Source: Phytopseudomonas flavescens
GTDB lineage: Bacteria; Pseudomonadota; Gammaproteobacteria; Pseudomonadales; Pseudomonadaceae
Assembly (NCBI RefSeq): GCF_900100535.1
Contig: NZ_FNDG01000012.1
Location: 1-64,000 of the forward strand
Length of the DNA: 64,000 bases
Reading direction: 5' to 3'
Under the pieces are notes generated by a model. It was not told the DNA's origin. It saw only the letters and a program-made list of their open reading frames with translations, and made no database searches. Positions 1 through 7,358 of this stretch are shown piece after piece. Every line of letters starts with the position of its first letter. The stretch's first letter is position 1. A program made the position numbers and the translations under genes.

Positions 1-116
1 GCCTCGAACCCTGCCGGGTCATTGGCGAGCTTGCCCTTAGTGCGGTGCTTGCCGTTTGCCTGCACCGTGGCAATGTCGAATGAGTGTTTAGCGATGTCGA
101 TTCCGACTACAGACAT
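1..116 (-). CDS. IS110-family transposase, N-terminal fragment (cut by window edge)
   Basis: Read on the minus strand from the ATG at 116-114, the visible 38 codons begin MSVVGIDIAKHSFDIA, the characteristic N-terminus of IS110/IS1111 transposases. The Asp of GIDIAK (residue 7) is the first acidic residue of the DEDD RuvC-like catalytic centre. A good ribosome binding site (GAGGAG) lies just upstream. The gene runs off the window, so integrity, length and the C-terminal Ser-containing domain cannot be judged. There is no sign of a frameshift in the visible part. Confidence 0.85.
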   Translation of the reverse strand, partial: MSVVGIDIAKHSFDIATVQANGKHRTKGKLANDPAGFE

Positions 117-337
117 GGTCTTCTCCTCTTTCAGTCTGATCGTCACTGCATCCGTCCAGCCTTGCTGATGCGAGCTCGAGGCTCTGGATACCGTTCGGAC
201 TTATCAGGATGAGTGTGGAGGAGCGCAGCGCAATCTACGTCGCAAGCTCGAGGCTTAAGGGTGGACACAGCTTGCAGCTCCTCCCCCGATGATCAGTCGG
301 GAACTATCGCCTCTCGTGAGGCAGTAGTCGAGATACA
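1..337 (-). mobile_element. IS110-family insertion sequence, one end
   Basis: This holds the start of an IS110-type transposase gene and its upstream flank; the rest of the element lies before the window. The right boundary is placed at about 337, because from 338 the sequence is a copy of the palindromic repeat also seen at 2553-2641. The flank has short internal repeats (GCTCGAGGCT occurs twice) and no other gene. IS110 elements lack classical terminal inverted repeats, so the boundary rests only on the junction with the repeat. Confidence 0.65.
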
Positions 338-428
338 AGGGTGGACGACGCCTCATCCGTCCACCACCACGAGATCGCAATGGTGGATGAAAACAGCGTC
401 AGCTACGCACCCCGATCCAGCCTCCGGC
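338..428. repeat. Dispersed palindromic repeat, copy 1 (next to IS110 end)
   Basis: The segment starts AGGGTGGACGACGC, contains GATCGCAATGGTGGATGA and ends near CACCCCGATCC. It matches the reverse complement of the copy at 2553-2641, with decay at the right end. The conserved first bases (CGT of CGTAGGGTGGA) are missing where the IS flank begins, which suggests the IS entered the repeat or deleted its edge. Confidence 0.7.
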
Positions 429-448
429 TGCTTTCGCCTTTACCGGCA

Positions 449-1165
449 TCAGTCCGGCACTTCCACGCTGATATGGATCGCGTCATGGCGCCAGTACTCG
501 AGGTCGCAGTCGATCAGGCGGCCGCGCTGGTCGCGATTGACCCGCACGATGCGCAGCGCCGGGCTGCCGGGCGCCACCTTGAGTGCCGCGGCGGCATCGG
601 CGTGCAGCGCGGTGGGCAGCATGTCGAAGCGCACCCGGCCGTAGTGCACGTCGTACTCGCGGGCATACAGCTCGGTCAGCGAGCGGGTCAGGTCGTAGTC
701 GAGGATGCCGGGAAAATAGTCGGGGTTCAGGTAATGCTCGACATACAGCACCAGACGCCCGTCGATGCGCCGGGCCCGGCGGATCTGGTAGACGCTCGAC
801 AGCCCTGACAAGCCCAGCAACTGGCAGACCTGCGAGTGGGCCGGCATCAACCGCGCACTCAGTACTTCGGTGGCGGGCACCCGGCCCTGCTCGGCGACCA
901 TGGCGTGAAAGTGGGTGCGCAACAGGGGGTTGTAGGCGACCCGCGCGGGAGAGACGAACCAGCCACGGCGCTCCTCGCGGTATACCAGGCCCTGGGCCTC
1001 CAACTGCCCCAGCGCCTCGCGCAGGGTGATCCGGGTGGTGTCGAACAACTCGCTCAGGCGTCGCTCGGCCGGCAGCTTGCCACCGGCGGGCAGCAGGCCG
1101 TGCTCGATCTGCTCCTGCAACGCCCGGCAAATGGTGGTGACGGCCCGTGGCGTGTCGTCGCGCAT
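449..1165 (-). CDS. GntR-family regulator with UTRA domain (PhnF/HutC type)
   Basis: A 238-residue repressor-type protein. Residues about 8-75 form the GntR winged helix (GGKLPAERRLSELFDTTRITLREALGQ), followed by a UTRA ligand-binding domain to the C-terminus (ILDYDLTRSLTELY, and the conserved end RIVRVNRDQRGRLIDCDLEYWR). The ATG at 1165 is preferred over the GTG at 1168 because AAGGA lies 9 bases upstream. The gene is divergent from the binding-protein/phosphodiesterase operon, and TGRWCTAGACCA-type palindromes lie before both genes. These resemble the published PhnF operator of mycobacteria (TGGTATAGACCA). I infer control of the divergent operon and of itself; the ligand is unknown, perhaps a phosphonate or phosphoester. 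Confidence 0.85.
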   Translation of the reverse strand: MRDDTPRAVTTICRALQEQIEHGLLPAGGKLPAERRLSELFDTTRITLREALGQLEAQGLVYREERRGWFVSPARVAYNPLLRTHFHAMVAEQGRVPATEVLSARLMPAHSQVCQLLGLSGLSSVYQIRRARRIDGRLVLYVEHYLNPDYFPGILDYDLTRSLTELYAREYDVHYGRVRFDMLPTALHADAAAALKVAPGSPALRIVRVNRDQRGRLIDCDLEYWRHDAIHISVEVPD

Positions 1166-1180
1166 CACGCTGATTCCTTA

Positions 1181-1192
1181 TGGACTAGACCA
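1181..1192. promoter_or_regulatory. Candidate operator for the GntR/UTRA regulator (own gene side)
   Basis: TGGACTAGACCA lies 15 bases before the regulator's ATG. It is an imperfect palindrome of the form TGGTCTAGACCA and matches the site at 1444-1455 in 10 of 12 bases. The position next to the regulator start fits autorepression. Confidence 0.55.
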
Positions 1193-1443
1193 GCCCCATT
1201 ACGGGGCAGGCAACAGCCATCGACTGGCTGCAATGCTTGCCTGCAAGCCTAGGCATGCCGGATGACCGGCAGATGACAGGCTGCTTTCAAGCACGCCCCA
1301 TGCCAGTGACAAGCCAGCCAATTCAATGGCTTGACCTGGTCTACGCTTGCTGAGCGGGGCCTCGCCGCCAGTCCCGGGTGTGCGCGACGGCCGGGCCGAC
1401 ACGAAACTGTCATTGGCGCCACCTACATTGGCTTGGGTCTTGC

Positions 1444-1455
1444 TGATCTAGACCA
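1444..1455. promoter_or_regulatory. Candidate operator for the GntR/UTRA regulator (operon side)
   Basis: TGATCTAGACCA lies 24 bases before the binding-protein ATG and shares CTAGACCA with the site at 1181-1192. A half site, TGGTCTA, is at 1337-1343. PhnF of Mycobacterium binds TGGTATAGACCA, which is very close. Repression by occupancy between promoter and start codon is inferred. Confidence 0.55.
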
Positions 1456-1479
1456 ACCCTCAACGCAAAGGAGTTTCCA

Positions 1480-2538
1480 ATGAAACAACTGCTACTGGCA
1501 TCGCTGATGGGCGGCGCCATCGCCCTGGCTTCCCAGGCCATGGCCGCCGAGACGGATATAACTGCACTGGAACAGGCCGCACGCAAAGAAGGCGCCGTGA
1601 ACAGCGTCGGCATGCCGGACAGTTGGGCCAACTGGAAGGACACCTGGCAGGACCTGAGTGACAAATACGGCCTCAAGCACCTGGACACCGACATGAGCTC
1701 GGCCCAGGAAATCGCCAAGTTCGCCGCCGAAAAAGACAACGCCAGCGCCGATATCGGTGACGTGGGCGCCGCCTTCGGCCCCATCGCCGTGCAACAGGGC
1801 GTGACCCAGCCCTACAAACCGACCACCTGGAGCCAGATCCCCGAGTGGGCCAAGGACGCCGACGGCCACTGGATGCTCGCCTACACCGGCTCCATCGCCT
1901 TCATCATCAACAAGCAACTGGTCAAGGACACCCCGAAAAGCTGGGCCGACCTGAAAACCGGCAAGTACCGCGTGGCCATCGGCGACGTCAGCGCCGCCGC
2001 CCAGGCCGTCAACGGCGTGCTGGCTGCAGCCATCGCCAACGGTGGCGACGAGAAGAACATCCAGCCGGGCCTGGACTACTTCGCCGAGATCGCCGAACAG
2101 GGTCGCCTGTCGCTGGCCAACCCGACCATCCAGACCCTGGAAAAAGGCGAAGTGGAAGTCGGCATCGTCTGGGACTTCAACGGCCTGAGCTACCGCGACC
2201 AGATCGACCCGAACCGCTTCGAGGTGCTGATCCCCTCCGACGGCTCGGTGATCTCCGGTTACACCACCATCATCAACAAGTACGCCAAGCACCCCAACGC
2301 CGCCAAGCTGGCCCGCGAGTACATCCTCAGCGACGCCGGGCAGATCAACCTGGCCAAAGGCAACGCCCGACCGATCCGCGCCGAGCACCTGAGCCTGCCG
2401 GCCGAGGTGCAGGCCAAGCTGCTGCCCAACGAGCAGTACGCCAAGGTCAAGCCGATCAAGGACGCCGCCGCCTGGGAAACGACCTCGAAAACCCTGCCGC
2501 AGCTGTGGCAGGAAAACGTGATCATCAATATGGAGTAA
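1480..2538 (+). CDS. ABC transporter periplasmic substrate-binding protein (iron/thiamine/AEP-binding type)
   Basis: 352 residues with a clear Sec signal peptide (MKQLLLASLMGGAIALASQAMA, cleavage before AETD). The mature part has a type II binding-protein layout with DIGDVGAAFGP, YTGSIAFIINKQL and the C-terminal EYILSDAGQINLAKGNARPI segment typical of Fe3+/thiamine/2-aminoethylphosphonate binding proteins. A strong site, AAGGAG, precedes the ATG. It is the first gene of an operon with a phosphodiesterase-type enzyme, two permeases and an ATPase. The phosphatase-like neighbours suggest a phosphorylated or phosphonate ligand, but nothing in the sequence fixes the substrate. Confidence 0.85.
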   Translation: MKQLLLASLMGGAIALASQAMAAETDITALEQAARKEGAVNSVGMPDSWANWKDTWQDLSDKYGLKHLDTDMSSAQEIAKFAAEKDNASADIGDVGAAFGPIAVQQGVTQPYKPTTWSQIPEWAKDADGHWMLAYTGSIAFIINKQLVKDTPKSWADLKTGKYRVAIGDVSAAAQAVNGVLAAAIANGGDEKNIQPGLDYFAEIAEQGRLSLANPTIQTLEKGEVEVGIVWDFNGLSYRDQIDPNRFEVLIPSDGSVISGYTTIINKYAKHPNAAKLAREYILSDAGQINLAKGNARPIRAEHLSLPAEVQAKLLPNEQYAKVKPIKDAAAWETTSKTLPQLWQENVIINME

Positions 2539-2552
2539 GCGAGGCCGCAGCA

Positions 2553-2641
2553 CGTAGGGTGGATCGGGGCGCGTAGCCGACGCTCTCATCCACCATTGCG
2601 ATCTTGAAATGGTGGACGGGTGAAGCGCCGTCCACCCTACG
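2553..2641. repeat. Dispersed palindromic repeat, copy 2
   Basis: An 89-bp unit running from CGTAGGGTGGATCGGGGCG to GCGCCGTCCACCCTACG, whose ends are inverted copies of CGTAGGGTGGA. Inside, ATCCACCATTGCGATC and AAATGGTGGACGGG form a second inverted pair. It fills the gap between the binding-protein gene and the phosphodiesterase gene and could fold into a large hairpin that affects downstream expression. Confidence 0.8.
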
Positions 2642-2666
2642 CAACCCATCAAACCCAGGATCACCC

Positions 2667-3473
2667 ATGCCGTCCAAGGTCATCCTCGTCATTCTCGACG
2701 GCCTCAACTACGAGGTCGCCCGGCATGCGCTCGGTCATCTGCAGGCCTATCGCGCCGCCGGGCGTGCCGCCCTGTACAAGCTCGAATGCGAGCTGCCTTC
2801 GCTGTCCAGGCCGCTCTACGAGTGCATTCTCACCGGCGTGACACCGATCGACAGCGGCATCGTGCACAACAACGTGGTGCGCCTGAGCCATCAGCGCAGC
2901 GTGTTCCACTATGCCCGCGCCGCCGGCCTGAGCACTGCGGCAGCCGCGTACCACTGGATGAGCGAGCTGTACAACCGTGCGCCGTTCGTGGCGGCCCGTG
3001 ATCGCCATACCAGCGACAGCGAGTTACCGATCCAGCACGGGCATTTCTATTACGCCGATCACTACCCGGACTCGCACCTGTTCGACGATGCCGAGAGCCT
3101 GCGCCTCGCACATACGCCAGATTTCTTGCTGGTGCACCCGATGAACATCGACGATGCCGGCCACAAGCACGGCCTCGACAGCAGCCAGTACCGCAACGCG
3201 GCGCGGGTCGCCGACATCCTGCTGGCCGGCTACCTGCAGGCCTGGCTGGACGCCGGCTATCAGGTACTGGTGACCGCCGACCACGGCATGAACGACGACC
3301 GCTCGCACAATGGTCTGCTGACCGAGGAGCGTGAAGTGCCGCTGTTCGTGCTCGGCGATGCCTTCAGCCTCGACGAGACCGCGACCCCGACGCAGCTTGA
3401 GCTTTGCGGCACCCTTTGCGAGCTACTCGGCGTGGCCCATGACAAACCTCTGTGCCGGGAGTTGTTGACATGA
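2667..3473 (+). CDS. Alkaline phosphatase-superfamily phosphodiesterase/nucleotide pyrophosphatase-like enzyme
   Basis: 268 residues from the ATG at 2667. The motifs of the metal-dependent alkaline phosphatase/NPP superfamily are in order: VILVILDGLNY (first metal Asp), PSLSRPLYECILTG (nucleophile region, Ser or Thr), NIDDAGHKHG (Asp/His ligands) and TADHGMNDDRSHNG (Asp-His-Gly and His ligands). There is no signal peptide, so the enzyme is probably cytoplasmic and acts on an imported compound. It lies between the binding protein and the permeases and overlaps the next gene by ATGA. Likely role: hydrolysis of a phosphodiester or phosphonate ester brought in by the transporter; the exact reaction is unknown. 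Confidence 0.8.
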   Translation: MPSKVILVILDGLNYEVARHALGHLQAYRAAGRAALYKLECELPSLSRPLYECILTGVTPIDSGIVHNNVVRLSHQRSVFHYARAAGLSTAAAAYHWMSELYNRAPFVAARDRHTSDSELPIQHGHFYYADHYPDSHLFDDAESLRLAHTPDFLLVHPMNIDDAGHKHGLDSSQYRNAARVADILLAGYLQAWLDAGYQVLVTADHGMNDDRSHNGLLTEEREVPLFVLGDAFSLDETATPTQLELCGTLCELLGVAHDKPLCRELLT

Positions 3474-4318
3474 GCACCACCCGCAAACCACGGGGCAAAT
3501 GGCTGGCAGCGCTGTGCCTGCTGCCCTTCGCGGTGTTCTTCATCGCCTTTCAGATAGCCCCGCTGGTATGGGTGGCGCTCAATAGCCTGAACACGCCGGA
3601 TGGCTGGGGCCTGGGCAATTTCGAGAAGGCGTTTTCCTCGAAGTTCTATATGCAAGCGGTCAAGCACAGCCTGCAGATCGCCTTCTGGTCGAGCCTGTTC
3701 GGCATGCTCATCGCCATCATCGGCAGTTATTCGCTGCGCCAGGTGGATTCGAAGCTGCGTGACTTCGTCATCGCCTTTTCCAACATGACCAGCAACTTCG
3801 CCGGGGTGCCGCTGGCCTTCGCCTTCATCATCCTGCTCGGTTTCAACGGCGCGCTGACCCTGTTGCTGATCCAGGCCGGATTGATCGAGAGCTTCAACCT
3901 GTACTCGAAGAATGGCCTGATCGTGCTCTACACCTACTTCCAGATCCCCCTCGGCGTGCTGCTGCTCTACCCCGCCTTCGATGCCCTGCGTCAAGACTGG
4001 CGCGAGTCGGCAGCGCTGCTCGGCGCCGGCACCTGGGACTTCTGGCGGCACATCGGCCTGCCGGTATTGACTCCGGCGCTGCTCGGCACTTTCGTGATCC
4101 TGCTGGCCAATGCCCTGGGCGCCTACGCCACGGTGTATTACCTGACCACCGGCAACTTCAACGTGCTGCCGATCCGTATCGCCGCGATGATTTCCGGGGA
4201 CATTTCCCTCGATCCGAACATGGCCAGCGCCCTGGCGATGATCCTGGTCGGCCTGATGGCGGCGATCACCCTCGTCCACCAGTTGCTGCTGCGAAGGAGC
4301 TACCATGTCCCGCGCTAA
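3470..4318 (+). CDS. ABC transporter permease, first subunit
   Basis: 282 residues from the ATG at 3470 that overlaps the previous stop (ATGA). It is a polytopic protein of the spermidine/putrescine/iron permease class: an N-terminal segment (LAALCLLPFAVFFIAFQIAPL), further hydrophobic helices, and the EAA loop near ESAALLGAGTWDFWRHIGLPVLTPALLG, which docks the ATPase. The stop TAA at 4316-4318 coincides with the left edge of an inserted MITE-like element, so the original C-terminus may have differed by a few residues. It forms a heterodimer with the next gene product. Confidence 0.88.
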   Translation: MSTTRKPRGKWLAALCLLPFAVFFIAFQIAPLVWVALNSLNTPDGWGLGNFEKAFSSKFYMQAVKHSLQIAFWSSLFGMLIAIIGSYSLRQVDSKLRDFVIAFSNMTSNFAGVPLAFAFIILLGFNGALTLLLIQAGLIESFNLYSKNGLIVLYTYFQIPLGVLLLYPAFDALRQDWRESAALLGAGTWDFWRHIGLPVLTPALLGTFVILLANALGAYATVYYLTTGNFNVLPIRIAAMISGDISLDPNMASALAMILVGLMAAITLVHQLLLRRSYHVPR

Positions 4319-5228
4319 CAGGCCGTTCAAAAACGTAGGCGAGGCCGCCGATGCAAAGCGGAGTTTACGAACAGTAAATGAGCACTTTGAGCCTGGTTTT
4401 AACGAAGCAGCGGCAACGCAGGTAGTTTTAAAACCGCCTGTGAAAGTGCCTGCTGCCAGCCTCTACCACCGCGTGGTGGTCTGGGTGCTGTTCCTGATCC
4501 TGCTGCTGCCGCTGGCCGGTACCCTGCTCTACTCGCTGTCCACCAGCTGGTCGGCAACCATCCTGCCGGACGGCCTGACGTTCAAGTGGTACCTGCAGCT
4601 CTGGGGAGAGCCGCGCTTTCTCAAGGCGTTCGGCCAATCGCTGCTGGTCTGCTTCGGCGCCCTGGCACTCTCGGTGCTGTTGATCCTGCCGCTGCTGTTC
4701 GTCGTGCATTACCACTTCCCCAAGCTCGATGCGCTGATGAACGTGCTGATCCTGCTGCCGTTCGCCGTGCCGCCGGTGGTGTCCGCCGTGGGCCTGCTGC
4801 AGCTCTATGGCTCCGGGCCGCTGGCCATGGTCGGTACGCCGTGGATCCTGATCGGCTGCTACTTCACCATCGCCCTGCCGTTCATGTACCGGGCCATCAC
4901 CAACAACCTGCAGGCGATCAACCTGCGTGACCTGATGGACGCCGCCCATCTGCTCGGCGCCAGCACCTGGAAAGCCGCCTTTCTGGTGGTGCTACCCAAC
5001 CTGCGCAAGGGATTGATGGTGTCTTTGTTCCTGTCCTTCAGTTTCCTGTTCGGTGAGTTCGTGTTCGCCAACCTGCTGGTCGGCACACGCTACGAGACCC
5101 TGCAGGTCTACCTCAACAACATGAAGAACAGCAGTGGCCACTTCAACAGCGCCCTGGTGATCTCCTACTTCTTTTTCGTCCTGGTGTTCACCTGGGCGGC
5201 CAATCGACTGAACAGGGACAAGGCATGA
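4305..5228 (+). CDS. ABC transporter permease, second subunit, with a MITE-encoded N-terminal segment
   Basis: 307 residues; overlaps the previous gene by 14 bases and the ATPase gene by ATGA. The transmembrane core starts around residue 50 (YHRVVVWVLFLILLLPLAGTL) and carries the EAA loop LMDAAHLLGASTWKAAFLVVLPNL. Residues about 5-46 are hydrophilic, unlike typical family N-termini, and are encoded by the MITE-like element at 4316-4442, which keeps the frame open. The original gene probably began with the same ATG and a short lead into the first helix. If this start is used, the protein carries a roughly 42-residue cytoplasmic extension; a later internal start cannot be excluded. Confidence 0.82.
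   Translation: MSRANRPFKNVGEAADAKRSLRTVNEHFEPGFNEAAATQVVLKPPVKVPAASLYHRVVVWVLFLILLLPLAGTLLYSLSTSWSATILPDGLTFKWYLQLWGEPRFLKAFGQSLLVCFGALALSVLLILPLLFVVHYHFPKLDALMNVLILLPFAVPPVVSAVGLLQLYGSGPLAMVGTPWILIGCYFTIALPFMYRAITNNLQAINLRDLMDAAHLLGASTWKAAFLVVLPNLRKGLMVSLFLSFSFLFGEFVFANLLVGTRYETLQVYLNNMKNSSGHFNSALVISYFFFVLVFTWAANRLNRDKA
4316..4442. mobile_element. MITE-like element inserted in frame in a permease gene
   Basis: The ends are imperfect inverted repeats: AACAGGCCGTTCAAAAAC at 4317-4334 and GTTTTAAAACCGCCTGT at 4425-4441. The interior (AACGTAGGCGAGGCCGCCGA, GCGGAGTTTACGAACAGTAA, GAGCCTGGTTTTAACG) looks like known short non-autonomous repeats of pseudomonads. It encodes no transposase. About 126 bp, a multiple of three, are translated within the second permease gene. 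Confidence 0.75.
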
Positions 5229-6211
5229 GTTTCCTGAGCATCCAGAACCTGCATAAAAGCTACGGCGGCACCTCGATCTTCAGCGACATCAACGCCGAGA
5301 TCGAACAGGGCGAATTCGTCACCCTGCTGGGCCCATCGGGCTGCGGCAAGTCCACCCTGCTGCGCTGCATCGCCGGCCTCACCGAGGTCAACGGTGGCAG
5401 GATCCTGCTCGCCGGCCAGGATCTGGTGCCCCTGGCGCCGCAGAAGCGCGGCATCGGCATGGTGTTCCAGAGCTACGCGCTGTTCCCCAACATGACCGCC
5501 GCGCAGAACGTCGCCTTCGGGCTGCGCATGCAGAAGACCGGCAAGGACGAATCCGCCGGGCGCGTGCAGGAAGCCCTGGCCATGGTCGAACTCGGCGACT
5601 TCGCCGACCGCTACCCGCATCAGCTCTCCGGTGGCCAGTGCCAGCGCGTCGCCCTGGCCCGCTCGCTGGTCACCCGCCCGCGCCTGCTGCTGCTCGACGA
5701 GCCGCTGTCGGCCCTCGACGCACGCATCCGCAAACACCTGCGCGAACAGATCCGCAGCATCCAGCAGGAACTGGGCCTGACGACGATCTTCGTCACCCAC
5801 GATCAGGAAGAAGCGCTGGTGATGAGCGACCGTATCTTCCTGATGAACGCCGGGCGCATCGTCCAGAGCGGCGACGCGGAAACCCTCTACACCGCTCCCG
5901 CCAACGCCTTCGCGGCAGGCTTCATCGGCAACTACAACCTGCTCGACGCGACCACCGCCAGCCGCCTGCTCGGCTATCCGCTCAGCAGCCAGGTGGCCAT
6001 CCGCCCGGAAGCCATCGTGCTCGGCCAGGGCACCATCGCAGCGCGGATTCGCAGTCACAGCCTGCTCGGTAATATCATTCGCTACCGGGTGGACGCCGCA
6101 GGCGTGGAGCTGCTGGTCGACGTGCTCAATCGCAGCGCCGACGACCTGCATGCCGACGGCCATCCGATCTCACTGGATATCGCGGCGAATGCCGTAAAAG
6201 AGGTGGGATAG
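5225..6211 (+). CDS. ABC transporter ATP-binding protein (PotA/FbpC type)
   Basis: 328 residues. Walker A GPSGCGKST at residues 36-44, Q-loop in GMVFQSYALFPNM, signature LSGGQCQRVALARSL, Walker B LLLLDEPLSALDA and switch His in VTHDQEEAL are all intact. The C-terminal 100 residues form the regulatory OB-fold part (RPEAIVLGQG) seen in polyamine, iron and phosphonate ATPases. It overlaps the second permease by ATGA and is the energising subunit of this importer. The last codons run into the terminal inverted repeat of the element at 6210-6472, so the stop codon lies at the insertion junction. Confidence 0.9.
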   Translation: MSFLSIQNLHKSYGGTSIFSDINAEIEQGEFVTLLGPSGCGKSTLLRCIAGLTEVNGGRILLAGQDLVPLAPQKRGIGMVFQSYALFPNMTAAQNVAFGLRMQKTGKDESAGRVQEALAMVELGDFADRYPHQLSGGQCQRVALARSLVTRPRLLLLDEPLSALDARIRKHLREQIRSIQQELGLTTIFVTHDQEEALVMSDRIFLMNAGRIVQSGDAETLYTAPANAFAAGFIGNYNLLDATTASRLLGYPLSSQVAIRPEAIVLGQGTIAARIRSHSLLGNIIRYRVDAAGVELLVDVLNRSADDLHADGHPISLDIAANAVKEVG

Positions 6212-6472
6212 GGTCTGTTCACCTTTCAGTACAAGCCGCGTTGCAGCAAGAACCTTCACCCGGTTAGGCGCAAGACGCAAATACCTGAGCCGGCTCCACA
6301 CCGTGTCACGACAGCGGGTGAAACTTCCCGCGCAACCCCTTGGGACGGGCCTGTTTTTCCGCGATACTGCGTTTCTCGCTGACTCATTCGGCCCGCCAAA
6401 CTTCGCAGCTCGCGCCTTGCCTCGCGAAAAAACAGGCACCGGCGCGGGCGTACTGAAAGGAAAACAGACCCT
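6210..6472. mobile_element. MITE-like element with 23-bp terminal inverted repeats
   Basis: 263 bp without a gene. The ends are inverted copies that match in 21 of 23 positions: 6210-6232 begins AGGGTCTGTTCACC and ends TTTCAGTAC, and 6450-6472 is its complement. The interior also has an inverted pair around GGCCTGTTTTTCCGCG and CGCGAAAAAACAGGC. No clear target duplication was found. The element begins in the stop codon of the ATPase gene and ends one base before the start codon of the HAD phosphatase gene, so it probably split an operon and now supplies that gene's leader. Confidence 0.85.
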
Positions 6473-6473
6473 C

Positions 6474-7127
6474 ATGGCCCTGGCAATTTTCGATCTCGAC
6501 GAAACCCTGATCAATGGCGACTGTTCCAGCCTGTGGAGCGCGCACATGGCGGCGCTCGGCTGGGTCGACGGAGAAAGCTTCATCGCCAAGGATCATCAAC
6601 TGATGGCGTTGTACGCCGAAGGCAAACTGGCCATGGAGGACTACATGACCTTCAGCCTGTCGCCGCTGGTGGGGCGTACGCCGGAAGAAGTCGCCTTCGT
6701 CGTCGAGCCCTTCGTGGAAGACGTGATCGAACCGATCTTCTTCAGCGATGCCACCCGCTGCCTGGCCCACCACCGCGCGGCCGGCGACCGCATCCTGATC
6801 ATCTCCGCCTCGGCGCACTTTCTGGTCAGCGCCATCGCCGAACGGCTCAAGGTCGAGGAGGTGCTGGCCATCGACCTGCACGAGGAGTACGGCCACTACA
6901 GCGGCAACACCGTCGGCGTGCTGACCTACCGCGAGGGCAAGGTCACCCGCCTGCACGCCTGGCTCGAAGAACAGGACGAGCGCCTGGAAGGCGCCTACTT
7001 CTACTCCGACTCACGCAACGACCTGCCGCTGTTGCAACGGGTCGACAAACCCCACGCGGTGAACCCCGATCCGGCACTGCGCGAGCATGCCGAGCGCGAA
7101 GGCTGGCCGATCCTGAGCTGGTCTTGA
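6474..7127 (+). CDS. HAD-superfamily subfamily IB phosphatase (SerB-like)
   Basis: 217 residues. HAD motif I is FDLDETL at residues 5-11, motif II is ISAS near residue 105, and motif IV is YSDSRNDLPLL near residue 180, as in phosphoserine-phosphatase-like IB hydrolases. No signal peptide. The ATG at 6474 follows a MITE end directly; the only nearby ribosome binding site, AAAGGA at 6456-6461, lies inside that end. Together with the upstream phosphodiesterase and importer it suggests stepwise release of phosphate from an imported organophosphorus compound; the substrate is not determined. A serine- or choline-phosphate phosphatase is possible. Confidence 0.82.
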   Translation: MALAIFDLDETLINGDCSSLWSAHMAALGWVDGESFIAKDHQLMALYAEGKLAMEDYMTFSLSPLVGRTPEEVAFVVEPFVEDVIEPIFFSDATRCLAHHRAAGDRILIISASAHFLVSAIAERLKVEEVLAIDLHEEYGHYSGNTVGVLTYREGKVTRLHAWLEEQDERLEGAYFYSDSRNDLPLLQRVDKPHAVNPDPALREHAEREGWPILSWS

Positions 7128-7138
7128 GCGCGTTTGGA

Positions 7139-7358
7139 AGCTGTTCATGATCTTTCGAGGCAGCTTTCCAGCCATCCCGGATCAATAGCCGCAATAAGGC
7201 GCTAGCGGACATTTGTAGGGTGGACGACGCTCTTTTCATCCGTCCACCGCTCTGCGATCGCGATGGTGGATGAAAAGAGCGTCATCCACCCTACGGCCGC
7301 TTTCGCCTTTTTGCTGCCATTGCGCGTGGAGTCTCGTCGAAAGATCGTGAACAGGCTC
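7139..7358. mobile_element. MITE-like element carrying palindromic repeat copy 3
   Basis: About 220 bp between convergent genes. The ends are inverted repeats: AGCTGTTCATGATCTTTCGA at 7139-7158 pairs with 7337-7357, with one indel and one mismatch. The centre (7215-7294) is the CGTAGGGTGGA palindrome family: GTAGGGTGGACGACGCTC pairs with GAGCGTCATCCACCCTAC. The right end reaches the stop codon of rbsD (7359-7361). No coding capacity was seen. Confidence 0.8.
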
